From the NCBI GenBank assembly GCA_031281085.1, contig JAITFW010000027.1, forward strand, positions 1-34,568: DNA of 34,568 nt, written 5' to 3'. Below the pieces are notes generated by a model. That model had not been told where the DNA came from, did not search any database, and saw only the letters and a program-made list of their open reading frames with translations. Below, piece after piece: positions 1 to 9,571 of the stretch; positions within the stretch are counted from its first letter, which is position 1, and each line of letters opens with the position of its first letter. The stretch is from Chlamydiales bacterium (lineage in GTDB: Bacteria; Chlamydiota; Chlamydiia; Chlamydiales; Rhabdochlamydiaceae). The translations under genes and the position numbers were made by a program.

Positions 1-77
1 ATTCTGTCTCTTTGAGCTTGAAAAGCTTGCTGTGTCAAATATTGATTGGTCATATCAGTATTGGAAGGATAGGGCAT
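1..77 (-). CDS. 5' end of a protein-coding gene truncated by the window edge (MPYPSNTDMTNQYLTQQAFQAQRDR...)
   Basis: Reverse complement reads AAGGAG-TATTTT-ATG followed by an open frame to the window edge; strong Shine-Dalgarno with 6-7 nt spacing. Too short for the ORF track. Confidence 0.5.
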   Translation of the reverse strand, partial: MPYPSNTDMTNQYLTQQAFQAQRDR

Positions 78-475
78 AAAATACTCCTTGTGTAGTACAT
101 ACACATTTTTTCTAGTTTATGAAATATTGTTTGTGAAACGTTATTTGTGAAACATGAGTCAGATTTTTCGTTCTTTAAGCAGATCCTTTTGGATGACTTT
201 TAAGAACTTTGAACTCTAGGCATCTAACCGCTAGTTAGGCGATGAATCTCTGTCTTTATTTTCTGAAAATATTTTCTAAAAAAACAAAGCAGAAATCCTA
301 AAATAGGGTTAGTGTATTTTTGATACGTAAATAATGTCAAATTTAAACTTGTCGAAACAGAAAGAATCTGAACAGAAAAAAGAGTCTCACTTATTCCCTG
401 AGTATACCACTGCATTCGAAAGAGCCCTAATGATATTTTGGTAAATTTATCAGATTAAATCTTGATGTATACAAT

Positions 476-730
476 TTAAAGAGAGTGAGCTCTTTTTTCA
501 CTTTTAAGCTGTTTTTTCACTCGTTTAGCAATTCTTTTAACCCGAGGTCTCTTAACCTCTTTAAATAACTTGTTTAGAACATCTTTTTGAAGCCTTTTTC
601 CTCCATTAGTGCCTAAATATAGAGTGGTAAGAGCTCCTACAGCAATTCCTAAGAAAGTCCCCAAAAATAGATTTTTACACGAATAGTCTGGTTGAAACAT
701 TTTTACCCTCATTTTGTCAGTTTTTTCCAT
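476..730 (-). CDS. YtxH-like small membrane-anchored protein (hydrophobic N-terminal helix, basic C-terminal tail)
   Basis: ORF of 84 aa with FLGTFLGIAVGALTTLYLGTNGGKRLQKDV motif typical of YtxH-like proteins; overlaps the next gene in an apparent operon. Confidence 0.6.
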   Translation of the reverse strand: MEKTDKMRVKMFQPDYSCKNLFLGTFLGIAVGALTTLYLGTNGGKRLQKDVLNKLFKEVKRPRVKRIAKRVKKQLKSEKRAHSL

Positions 731-1014
731 AGCTGCATTCCGGCAGATGCTAATTCTAAGATATCGGCTAACTTAGCCTCGTTTTTTGCAATCTTCTTAT
801 CTAGATCTTTGAGTAAACTCTCAGGATCTTCCATTTTGTCTTTAACAACTTCTCCTGCATGAGCAAGAGCTTTTCCCATTAGGTATAGAGGAGACTTTCT
901 ATGTTTGTAAGAAGAGCTTTTTAAAAGAATAACTGCACTAGCACTAACAGCACTTCCAATAAGGACTCCTAAAAGGATATTTTTTGTATCATTTAGATTT
1001 GACATATTATTCAT
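709..1014 (-). CDS. small membrane-anchored YtxH-like protein
   Basis: 101 aa ORF with N-terminal ILLGVLIGSAVSASAVILL segment; overlaps neighbours by 22 and 8 nt. Confidence 0.6.
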   Translation of the reverse strand: MNNMSNLNDTKNILLGVLIGSAVSASAVILLKSSSYKHRKSPLYLMGKALAHAGEVVKDKMEDPESLLKDLDKKIAKNEAKLADILELASAGMQLWKKLTK

Positions 1015-1366
1015 CCTTTATTTTTTTCAATAGAATCACTGCATCTGCCACATAATTAATCACTTCTGTAAGTTTTTCGTAGCTATTTTTTGTTTTATGT
1101 GATTTTCCGTGAGAAAGCTTAAGCAGAGGGGCAAATAAAAAATTTAAAGATTCTGATTTTTCTTTTACATCTACAGTTAAATCATTGACATTTTTAAGCA
1201 ACGTAACGCTTTCAGTAGAGATTTCTTTTAAATCCCCTTCAACTTTAGTCAGAGTGTGTTTTGCTTTTTTTAACGTTGCACAAGAGCTACGCAGCGTCAT
1301 AACCAAAAAAACAACTAAAACCACAAAGGCTAAGGTGCTTACTGCTATGCAAACCTCAATAATCAT
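1007..1366 (-). CDS. DUF948-like membrane protein (N-terminal TM helix plus coiled coil)
   Basis: 119 aa ORF: TM helix followed by heptad-rich segment; first gene of a three-gene overlapping minus-strand cluster. Confidence 0.6.
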   Translation of the reverse strand: MIIEVCIAVSTLAFVVLVVFLVMTLRSSCATLKKAKHTLTKVEGDLKEISTESVTLLKNVNDLTVDVKEKSESLNFLFAPLLKLSHGKSHKTKNSYEKLTEVINYVADAVILLKKIKDE

Positions 1367-1602
1367 AAAAACTCTCTACTAAAAAATAGACTATAATATT
1401 TTCTTGTTCTTAATTTATATTGTGCAACTATTTATAATAATATGTAAATAAAAAGTATATTATATATTATAAAATATTAATTACTAATTACATAAAATGA
1501 ATTTTTTTTATTCTTCTGTAATGAACTTCGAAAAATGAGAAGGAAATGCTTGAGAATTTATATTTCAAGGCCAGAAGATTCCAGCCTTGCATTTAAGAAA
1601 AA

Positions 1603-2205
1603 TTAAGGTTTTACAGAAGCTTTAAGAATTTTAACTTCTTCTACAGGTTTATTATCTCCACTTGTTTTACTTTTTTCAATCCTTTCTACTGTTTCATAAC
1701 CACTTACCACTTCGCCAAAAATAGTATGTCTATTATTCAACCAAGAGGCATTGTCTGTTGTTGTAATAAAGAACTGGCTGCCGTTTGTATTAGGTCCAGA
1801 ATTAGCCATTGCAAGCAGGCCTTTTTTATTAAATACTTTTTTAGGCGTCACTTCATCTTCAAAACTTTTGCCCCAAATGGATTCTCCTCCGGTACCATTT
1901 CCTTTAGGATCTCCTCCTTGAATCATAAAATCTTTAATGACACGATGAAAAATCGTTCCATCGTACTTTTCTCCCGCTACAAGCCCTAAGAAATTTTCGC
2001 AAGCTTTAGGAGCAACATCAGGAAAGAGTTGCAATTCAATTGTGCCAAGATTTGTTTCAAAAACAACAATGGGTGTTTTAAGGTTTACTTGTTTTACTTC
2101 TAAAGATTGTTCAGGTTCCACTTTTTGTACCTCTAAAGATTGTATGGGATTTAATAAAGCAAAATTAGTTAATAAAATGATCAAATATTTAAAAAAGCCA
2201 GGCAT
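1603..2205 (-). CDS. cyclophilin-type peptidyl-prolyl cis-trans isomerase with signal peptide
   Basis: 200 aa; conserved cyclophilin motifs FHRVIKDFMIQGGDPKGNGTGG and NGSQFFITT; hydrophobic N-terminus. Confidence 0.93.
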   Translation of the reverse strand: MPGFFKYLIILLTNFALLNPIQSLEVQKVEPEQSLEVKQVNLKTPIVVFETNLGTIELQLFPDVAPKACENFLGLVAGEKYDGTIFHRVIKDFMIQGGDPKGNGTGGESIWGKSFEDEVTPKKVFNKKGLLAMANSGPNTNGSQFFITTTDNASWLNNRHTIFGEVVSGYETVERIEKSKTSGDNKPVEEVKILKASVKP

Positions 2206-2338
2206 CTGAATCCTCCTTTATTGGATGAATAAGTTTATCATAAATTTCTACAAAAGCAACCAAATGATTTTTTATCTCTGATCCTAAAAAAAAGAGATTA
2301 TACATATAATTTATTTTATTTACAAAATGATTCATGCA

Positions 2339-2460
2339 CTAGAGCGTGTCGACAATTAAGCCAGGTCGCAGAGAAAGGTAACGAGTAGCAATATAAATGC
2401 CTATTGAATGTTTGGAAGTAGTAGTAGAGGGGCTAGCTTTTAATTGACGACACGCTCTAG
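2339..2460. mobile_element. MITE-like / deletion-derivative IS element with ~22-bp terminal inverted repeats
   Basis: Left end CTAGAGCGTGTCGACAATTAAG (2339-2360) and reverse complement of right end CTAGAGCGTGTCGTCAATTAAA (2439-2460) match at 20/22 positions; no ORF inside; intergenic. Confidence 0.7.
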
Positions 2461-2678
2461 GAAAATAAATGATTATTTTTCACATTTTAATAGAATTTAA
2501 ATAAGAGCATAAAATAATTAGAAAATACAGATGAGAATTTACTCTCATCAAGGTTTTTTGTTTTCAAATTTATTAAAATTATTTATTGTTTTAAAATTTT
2601 GTTAGACAAAAAAAATCAACTCAGCTAGATAAGAAAATACACATTATAAAAAAACAGTTTACTTATTGTAAGAAATTC

Positions 2679-4508
2679 ATGACTAAATTAACAAAATCTC
2701 ATGACAATTTATTTGGTTCTTTAAATCGATCTACAAAAAGAAAACCAAATCATGAATCTTCTTGTTCCTATTTGATTCCGATTGATGAAGTACCAGAATT
2801 ATATCACCCTTACTCTGAAGTGAATTTATTTTTATCTCGAAGAATGAAACAAGAGATGCAAAATGCTCCGACTAAAGCTTGGTCCATACGATTAGAGCAG
2901 TATCTTCTAGAAAAAATGACTCCTGAATTTCAAAAAGAATTCCCCCAATTTCGAATCAGTGTTTCTGCGATAAAAAAAACATGGGAAAAGCTTGTTTTAT
3001 ACACAAAACAAATCCAAGATCAACCTGAAGCCATTACCGATGAAGGCAAAGTAAATATCCCTTTTTTAATTAAGCAAAATCTCAAAAACCACCTGCATTT
3101 AAAAAAGCCTCATTTTTCTGTTCCTTATTACCCTGCCTATCAGATGGCAAGCCGAATTAGTGAGTGTATTGCAGCAATTGATGGCGAAGAGCCTCATCTA
3201 GAAGAGTTGACAAAAATGATTTGGACTGCTCAGTGTCAACTAGACCCTCATTTAAAGGATCACATCAGTCCTTATTATGAGTATAGTCAAGCAGACGAGC
3301 TAATCGTAAAAATCATTTTAGAAGAAACAGCAAAGTACCCTAACATTACATATCGCCAACTAGAATATAACACACTCATGAACCTTCGTGCACTTTATAC
3401 TTTTCCCCTATCCATTTCTGAAGAAATTATGCACGATTATACTTCTCTACTGCTTGCGAATAAATTATATCCTACTATCTCTTTTGAAGCATTTATTTCA
3501 AAAGAACAAAGAGTCTATTTGGAAAACTTTCTACGTAGGCATAGTCGATATACAAAATCAAAGAGTTGTTTGCGTAATCAGTTCAAGAGAATGATCGCTC
3601 TTTACGCTTTAGCTTCTCAAATGCCAAAAACTCTAACTCAGCTTGAATTAAAAGAGGCTATTATAAGTGTGTATCCTGTAAACAAGAAAAAAAAACCTAA
3701 CTTACCGCAGGTAGTATATACTTTTCTCATGACAGAGCTTGCATTAATGGAAAATGATCGACTTTGTCATTCTATAGAATATGTACTATCTACGATCTGG
3801 AATGCCTATCAAGAAGCTATTCTTTTACCTAATTTAACAGAGAAAAAAGAGTTTTTAGAAGTTCTTATTTGGAAAAACCTTATCCTTGACGAAGAGCTAT
3901 TACAAAAAATCCCTATTTGTATTACAGAAAAAATAGAAGAAGAAATTACCAATGCGTTAATTGATCATCCCAAACAAAGTTTCTATCATCTATTACAAGT
4001 AACTATTCCATTTTTTAAAAAAGTAAAAGAATTAGTAAAAAATAAAAAATGGAGAGAAATCGAAAAAAAAATCTATCCCTGGGTGATTCAAGGAGATATG
4101 GTTTGCCAAAAGACCGAAATCGGTATAGGTCCTTTTTTATTACAATTTATTTACCAAAAATGGACTCAAGCAACTTTTGAAACCCATGAGCAATTTGTGA
4201 ATCAAGTTTATGAAGAATACTTACAAAAATATCCTAAACTAGCTATATATGCCGATCAGCTTTCTAGACGTATATGGACCTTATATAAATACGCGTGGTA
4301 TAATCTATTTTCTCATTCAACAGAGTCTTGTATAGAAAGGTTTATTAAATGGCATATCATTGATATAAAACCTGTTTCTCCTAAAGAATTGCATAATCAA
4401 ATAGATAAGTTAAGTCAAAATATTCTTCCCTTAATCCCTATCGATGCTAAGCTCTGCGAAAAGCTTTTTTATAAGATCGGTGAAGAAGCCAAACCCCAAA
4501 TAAAATAA
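2679..4508 (+). CDS. hypothetical protein, 609 aa, predominantly helical
   Basis: Long ORF; no family recognised from sequence. Confidence 0.8.
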   Translation: MTKLTKSHDNLFGSLNRSTKRKPNHESSCSYLIPIDEVPELYHPYSEVNLFLSRRMKQEMQNAPTKAWSIRLEQYLLEKMTPEFQKEFPQFRISVSAIKKTWEKLVLYTKQIQDQPEAITDEGKVNIPFLIKQNLKNHLHLKKPHFSVPYYPAYQMASRISECIAAIDGEEPHLEELTKMIWTAQCQLDPHLKDHISPYYEYSQADELIVKIILEETAKYPNITYRQLEYNTLMNLRALYTFPLSISEEIMHDYTSLLLANKLYPTISFEAFISKEQRVYLENFLRRHSRYTKSKSCLRNQFKRMIALYALASQMPKTLTQLELKEAIISVYPVNKKKKPNLPQVVYTFLMTELALMENDRLCHSIEYVLSTIWNAYQEAILLPNLTEKKEFLEVLIWKNLILDEELLQKIPICITEKIEEEITNALIDHPKQSFYHLLQVTIPFFKKVKELVKNKKWREIEKKIYPWVIQGDMVCQKTEIGIGPFLLQFIYQKWTQATFETHEQFVNQVYEEYLQKYPKLAIYADQLSRRIWTLYKYAWYNLFSHSTESCIERFIKWHIIDIKPVSPKELHNQIDKLSQNILPLIPIDAKLCEKLFYKIGEEAKPQIK

Positions 4509-5619
4509 AGGGAATGCTTAAAATTTGTCCCATTTTGAAGGGTGAATCCATAAGATAAGCACTTTGTTCTTCTTTAAAAAATTCTAAGATAAACCGAGCA
4601 CTAAATACAGAAACGAAAAACCAACCGGTTATTCTTCCTTTGTGCATTAAAAACGGTTCTTTTTTCCATAAAAAAAATAAACAAATAGTCAGAACCGCAT
4701 AACTTAGCGCTTCATATAATTGCACCGGATGGCGAGCGACAACAGCTGCAGATCCTACAGGATGTAGAAAAATCACTCCCCAGGGAAGATCTGTTGGGAT
4801 CCCTAAAATCTCCTGATTAACAAAATTCCCTAAACGAATAAAAGAGCCCACTAAAGGAGTAGGAATAACCACTAAATCAATGAGTTGCAAAGAGCTAAGT
4901 TTATATCTATGGCAAAACAACCATAGAGCAGCTAGAATTCCTAAAGCAGCACCATGACTAGCAAGGCCAGCTTCCCAAAAAGCAAAAATAGCTTGAGGAT
5001 TTTGATATATAACCTTCCAGTTTTGATAAAAAATAAAGTCCCCGAGCTTAGCTCCAACGAGCATCCCTATAATCAAATAAGTAGTTAATTTTTCTATGAT
5101 AACTGTATTGCGTTTTCTAAAAGATAAGATCCAAGGCTGTAGCCAAATATCTACCCTAAAAAAAGATTGTATGTTTTCTAATTGAAAACCGTTCGTATAT
5201 TTTTTTGCAAAATAGATAAGAGATGATTCTGTTTGAGGAGGATGAGAAAGGTTCATAGGATGATTCACTGTATAGTTTATTGCTTGAATCACCTCTTTCT
5301 TAATTTCCTCAGGGATGTTTTCCTGATATGGCTTTTGTTGACAAAAGCGCTTCACTTTTTGAGGAAATGTTTCAAAAAGCATCTGTAGATAAGAAGATGT
5401 ATGTTTTTTTTGTAAAAATAAAGACCAGCAAATAATATCTTGTTTAGAAAACTTTACAGAAAACAAAAGATAACGCAACCAACAATAACGAAAAATAGAA
5501 TATCCTACAATGAACCCTAGTGCAAATAAAACACCATACCACATCAATGGCCTGTGGACAAGAGGAAGTAGAAAATGAAACACCTCTGGATTAGGGTCCC
5601 AATAGAAAAATCCAAACAT
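4447..5619 (-). CDS. lgt: prolipoprotein diacylglyceryl transferase, with a large lineage-specific insertion
   Basis: Lgt signature RLGNFVNQEILG, HPVQLYEAL, GRITGWF...FILEFFKEEQ; polytopic membrane protein. Confidence 0.93.
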   Translation of the reverse strand: MFGFFYWDPNPEVFHFLLPLVHRPLMWYGVLFALGFIVGYSIFRYCWLRYLLFSVKFSKQDIICWSLFLQKKHTSSYLQMLFETFPQKVKRFCQQKPYQENIPEEIKKEVIQAINYTVNHPMNLSHPPQTESSLIYFAKKYTNGFQLENIQSFFRVDIWLQPWILSFRKRNTVIIEKLTTYLIIGMLVGAKLGDFIFYQNWKVIYQNPQAIFAFWEAGLASHGAALGILAALWLFCHRYKLSSLQLIDLVVIPTPLVGSFIRLGNFVNQEILGIPTDLPWGVIFLHPVGSAAVVARHPVQLYEALSYAVLTICLFFLWKKEPFLMHKGRITGWFFVSVFSARFILEFFKEEQSAYLMDSPFKMGQILSIPFILFGVWLLHRSYKKAFRRA

Positions 5620-5628
5620 AAAAACAAA

Positions 5629-6066
5629 CTATCTTTGTTGTTTTAATATATAGGCTGATTGGAAATAGACTCTAGAAGCATTCATGAGAGCAAATCCCAC
5701 TGCTACGTCGATTACACCTCGAATAGAATAGGTTATTTCTAACCATTTTAAACCTATTCCCAATAGCATCATAGCAGTGATCAAACCTAAATAGATAGGA
5801 GGATATATCTGTAGAACAGAAATAGGTTCTGGAATCAAGGATATCCTTTTTACCGCTTTTTCTGCAGTTTTAGAAAGAATAAAACGACCTTTTATAAATC
5901 CTAAAGCTAGGCCTAAGCACATCAAAATCGTAGCGCGTTCTCGACTTTGTGAGGAAGGTTGCAAAATCAGCAAGTAAAACCCCATTGATAACAACCCCCC
6001 CCCTATAATCAGCCATATTGTTCCACTTACCACCATCCACCCAAATCGACTTAAGTGCATATTCAT
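5629..6066 (-). CDS. hypothetical 4-TM membrane protein
   Basis: 145 aa ORF with several hydrophobic segments directly upstream of lgt; GGAG suits the second Met. Confidence 0.7.
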   Translation of the reverse strand: MNMHLSRFGWMVVSGTIWLIIGGGLLSMGFYLLILQPSSQSRERATILMCLGLALGFIKGRFILSKTAEKAVKRISLIPEPISVLQIYPPIYLGLITAMMLLGIGLKWLEITYSIRGVIDVAVGFALMNASRVYFQSAYILKQQR

Positions 6067-6092
6067 GCTCCTGTTAGTTTATCTATTAAGAC

Positions 6093-6110
6093 TAACAGAA
6101 TATTCTGTTA
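6093..6110. promoter_or_regulatory. 18-bp perfect palindrome TAACAGAATATTCTGTTA in a divergent intergenic region
   Basis: Exact palindrome; an additional inverted CTGTTAGT copy lies at 6071-6078. Confidence 0.4.
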
Positions 6111-6236
6111 AACTAATAGTCTAAATTCAAAGCTAAGTTTATCGACAAAAAAGATATTGCTATCTAGAATAGATATAAACATTTTAGTGAAAGAAAAATT
6201 TTTATTCTACGTTTTACGTCGTCTTAGGAGAACCTC

Positions 6237-7307
6237 ATGAATCTCTCTGTTGTCTTTATGCGCATCCTCTTTGTGCTCTTAAGTGTATTTTTCATGACAA
6301 CATTTATGATCTCCAACACTTCTGGAAATATACAGACCAATATTTTCATCGGTATACTAATAGGCTTTGTCTTTGGATTGTTTTTGATTAGCTTTGACCT
6401 TTTGTTTAAAAGATTTAATTTGCGATCTTTCAATATTGCAGTTATTGGTATCTTTCTTGGTTATTTAATGGGGCAGGCTCTAGTATTAGTCTTCGACGCC
6501 ATTCTAGATATCAGCCATGAATCAATTTCCCTACAACCTCAAACTTTAGAAATGTTAAAAATTGCCTTATTCTTGTTTGGTACGTATTTAGGCACAATCA
6601 TGACGTTAAGGGCGGCAGATGAATTGTACATAAGCATCCCTTTTATTAAATTTGCCCCTGTAGTAGAAAAGAAAAAAGATTTAATCATCGATAGCTCTGT
6701 TCTCTTAGATGCTCGAATCGTCGACCTTGCCGCTACTGGTTTATTAAACAACCAAATCATCATTCCACGTTTTATTATCAAAGAGCTTTATACTCAAGCA
6801 GAAATTGGCGATGAATTTGCCAAGCTTAAAGCTAAAAAAGGTTTAGAAATGCTTAAAAAAATTGAGTTGATTGCTGAATTAGGCCTGCGTTTCAACGATA
6901 CAGATTTTCCAGATGTTAAAGATATACAAGGCAAATTACTGCGCTTAGCTCGTCTCTTAGATGCAAACCTGCTTACAGCAGATATCAGCCGTGTGCAAAT
7001 TGCTGAAGTCGAAGACATTCGCATCATCAATATGCATACTCTTTCTAACTCCTTAAAGCCTTTAATGCAGGCAGGAGAATTCATAAAAATTAAAGTACAG
7101 CGCTACGGTAAAGAACCTAGACAAGGGGTTGGTTACCTAGATGATGGGACAATGGTCGTTATCAATGGAGGTGGTAATTATATAGGCGACATAGTTGATG
7201 CAAAGGTTCTCTCTGTCAAACATACTAGCTCAGGGCGCATGGTATTTTGTAATGCAATGGATGGTGAATCCAATCAGGAGTATGAGCACGAAGAGAGCCA
7301 TGAGTAG
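6237..7307 (+). CDS. PIN/TRAM domain membrane protein (YacL-like)
   Basis: N-terminal TM segments, PIN domain (IIDSSVLLDARIVDLA...IPRFIIKELY), C-terminal TRAM-like domain (GQ/GVGYLDDGTMVVINGG). Confidence 0.88.
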   Translation: MNLSVVFMRILFVLLSVFFMTTFMISNTSGNIQTNIFIGILIGFVFGLFLISFDLLFKRFNLRSFNIAVIGIFLGYLMGQALVLVFDAILDISHESISLQPQTLEMLKIALFLFGTYLGTIMTLRAADELYISIPFIKFAPVVEKKKDLIIDSSVLLDARIVDLAATGLLNNQIIIPRFIIKELYTQAEIGDEFAKLKAKKGLEMLKKIELIAELGLRFNDTDFPDVKDIQGKLLRLARLLDANLLTADISRVQIAEVEDIRIINMHTLSNSLKPLMQAGEFIKIKVQRYGKEPRQGVGYLDDGTMVVINGGGNYIGDIVDAKVLSVKHTSSGRMVFCNAMDGESNQEYEHEESHE

Positions 7308-7716
7308 CGACGTTTTAGGACTTGGAACAGACATTCTTGAAATGGAAAGAATTAGAGATATCATTAACAATTATGGAGATCGTTTTATCTCTCGAATATT
7401 TACACTCAAAGAACAAGATTACTGTCGAAAATACAAGGACCCTATTCCTCATTTTGCAGCACGTTTTTCTGCAAAAGAAGCTATTGTAAAAGCTTTAGGG
7501 ACAGGTTTTACCAAACACATCGCTTGGCAAGATATAGAAATTGCCAATGATGGGTCTGGAAAACCCATTGTCTATTTCCATACAAAGCTTCAAAAGAAAA
7601 CCGAAGGAACCTGTATGCATCTCTCTATCAGCCATTGCAGGTCATATGTAGCAGCCACTGCCCTATGGGTAAAAGAGTTAAAACAAACAGAAAGGAAAGC
7701 AATACAGCAGAGTTAG
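7300..7716 (+). CDS. acpS: holo-[acyl-carrier-protein] synthase
   Basis: MSSDVLGLGTDILEMERI...RFSAKEAIVKALGTGF...LSISH; ORF track opens at 7195 but the conserved N-terminus begins at ATG 7300 (or 7282), overlapping the PIN/TRAM stop. Confidence 0.93.
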   Translation: MSSDVLGLGTDILEMERIRDIINNYGDRFISRIFTLKEQDYCRKYKDPIPHFAARFSAKEAIVKALGTGFTKHIAWQDIEIANDGSGKPIVYFHTKLQKKTEGTCMHLSISHCRSYVAATALWVKELKQTERKAIQQS

Positions 7717-8484
7717 ACAATGCACTCGTTCAGGAAATGTCTTTGCAAACACACGATAGGCATAACTTATGCTAAAAGTACCATAATAATCTAGCTGATA
7801 TCTATAACAGATCCCTAAATCAATGGATTGATGGTGATATTTCCCCCAACCATTAAAATGATTTACCACTACCTCTCGAAGATGCCCAAAACCAAAATCT
7901 CCTTGTAAAAATAGTTTTACATTATGGGAATTGCACCAATTGTTCTCATAGGAAATTTCTTGTCTTGCCCACCAAGAACCTCGGTTGGCAATCCCTGCTG
8001 ATAACCAAGCGTAAATACGAGTAGTCCAGTTCACTCCGTCAGAAAATTCTCTACCAACTGCTGAAAATAATTCCCAGTTTATACGAGCAGCATAAGGACA
8101 GCTCACATCGCGTAGATTCCGTTTAGAGACATCGCGTACACTAAATCCTGTAATCAGACTTATAGAATCTCCTGCAACGTCGTCTAACCACAGATAACGC
8201 ATTTGCATAGCGCCACTACGCCTCCCCCAAGACTGCTGGGTTGTATTCGCAACTTCTAATTCTAATTCAAAATCACAGCATATAAATAGGGTGGCACTTA
8301 ACCCAAGCGACAAAATTTGATCGTTTGAAGTAAAAGGTTTAGTTGTTCCTTGTACATCGGAATAATGCCGATAGGTGTATCCTGGTATTACATCTACTTC
8401 AAATAGATCAGATAACCAAGGCTTTGTCGTTAAAGAAAAACAACTTAAAGGAAGAAGAAGAGCAATTTTAGTAAGAAGACGCAT
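7678..8484 (-). CDS. putative outer-membrane beta-barrel protein with signal peptide
   Basis: 268 aa; signal-like N-terminus MRLLTKIALLLPLSCFS, alternating aromatic/polar strands, C-terminal aromatic residue (..LFCLF); overlaps acpS 3' end by 39 nt. Confidence 0.6.
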   Translation of the reverse strand: MRLLTKIALLLPLSCFSLTTKPWLSDLFEVDVIPGYTYRHYSDVQGTTKPFTSNDQILSLGLSATLFICCDFELELEVANTTQQSWGRRSGAMQMRYLWLDDVAGDSISLITGFSVRDVSKRNLRDVSCPYAARINWELFSAVGREFSDGVNWTTRIYAWLSAGIANRGSWWARQEISYENNWCNSHNVKLFLQGDFGFGHLREVVVNHFNGWGKYHHQSIDLGICYRYQLDYYGTFSISYAYRVFAKTFPERVHCLTLLYCFPFCLF

Positions 8485-8487
8485 GAC

Positions 8488-9438
8488 TTAAACGTGTCCT
8501 TTTTCAGATAGCCATTTCTCTGCGTCTAATGCAGCTACACACCCAGATGCTGCTGCTGTAATAGCTTGGCGGTAAATATAGTCATGCACATCTCCAGAGG
8601 CAAAAACACCATCTACGCTGGTTTTAGAACTACCTGGATCTACATGAATATAATGATTTTCTCTTAGCTTCAGTTGGTTTCCTAGAAATTTGGTGTTGGG
8701 ATCATGTCCAATAGCAAAAAATACCCCTCCTGCTGAGAAGGAGCTTTCTTGCTGAGTTTTTACATCTTTTAAAACCACTTTTCGCACAACAGTATCCCCT
8801 TCGATTCGCACTAATTCATGGTTCCAAAGAATCTTTACTTTAGGATGTTTTTTTATACGATCGATCATAATTTCAGAAGCACGTAATGTTTCCCTACGAT
8901 GTACCAAAAAAACCATCTTTCCATATTTTGTTAAAAAAATCGCCTCTTCTACAGCGCTATCTCCTCCTCCGATCACATATAAATCCTGATTGCGAAAAAT
9001 AGGAGCCGCCCCATCGCATACAGCACATGCAGTAACCCCTTTTTGCCAAAATTCCTTATCCCCTGCTCCTGGTACATGAAGACGACGAGCTTTAGCACCT
9101 GTTGCAATGATCAATGCATCTGCTTGTGCTGTGGTTCGACGTCCCTTTATCCCAAATGGCCTTTTTTCTAACTCTACTGCAATCACATCTTCCGTCAAAA
9201 TTTGTGCTCCAAAGCGCACTGCTTGTTTACGCATACGCTCTATTAACTCAGGTCCTTGTATTCCCTCAGGGAAACCGGGGAAATTTTCTACTTCGGTTGT
9301 TGTCATTAGCTGTCCGCCAACAGGTCCAGAGGAAAACCCTTCAAAGACAACGGGTTCTAAATTTGCGCGAGCTGCATAAGTAGCGGCAGTAAGCGCAGCA
9401 GGCCCTGAGCCAATGATTACAAGTTTTGTTCGTTTCAT
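8488..9438 (-). CDS. trxB: thioredoxin-disulfide reductase
   Basis: [16 protein letters not shown], redox motif [23 protein letters not shown]. Confidence 0.96.
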   Translation of the reverse strand: MKRTKLVIIGSGPAALTAATYAARANLEPVVFEGFSSGPVGGQLMTTTEVENFPGFPEGIQGPELIERMRKQAVRFGAQILTEDVIAVELEKRPFGIKGRRTTAQADALIIATGAKARRLHVPGAGDKEFWQKGVTACAVCDGAAPIFRNQDLYVIGGGDSAVEEAIFLTKYGKMVFLVHRRETLRASEIMIDRIKKHPKVKILWNHELVRIEGDTVVRKVVLKDVKTQQESSFSAGGVFFAIGHDPNTKFLGNQLKLRENHYIHVDPGSSKTSVDGVFASGDVHDYIYRQAITAAASGCVAALDAEKWLSEKGHV

Positions 9439-9571
9439 AATCTAAACTTTTGTTATGCATCTATAAAATCAACTGCTTTAAAAAAAATAAGAAAGAACAG
9501 GTTTTATCTCAAGGAAAGATTCCATCTGGAACTTCTTTAAAAGAACTCACCGGACTTATGTAAAACGAATG

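Noticed and set aside
130-153. Two copies of TTTGTGAAAC spaced 14 bp apart
   Set aside because: Too short and isolated to distinguish from chance in AT-rich intergenic sequence.
224-415. 63-aa minus-strand ORF
   Set aside because: No recognisable motif or ribosome-binding site; short chance ORF in AT-rich DNA.
1567-1590. CAAGGC...GCCTTG hairpin downstream of the cyclophilin gene as a terminator
   Set aside because: Only a 6-bp stem with a 12-nt loop and weak U-tract; not strong enough to call.
6539-7084. Minus-strand ORFs (80 and 96 aa)
   Set aside because: Antisense to the PIN/TRAM gene; no independent evidence.
9107-9383. Plus-strand ORFs of 89-90 aa
   Set aside because: Antisense to trxB coding sequence.
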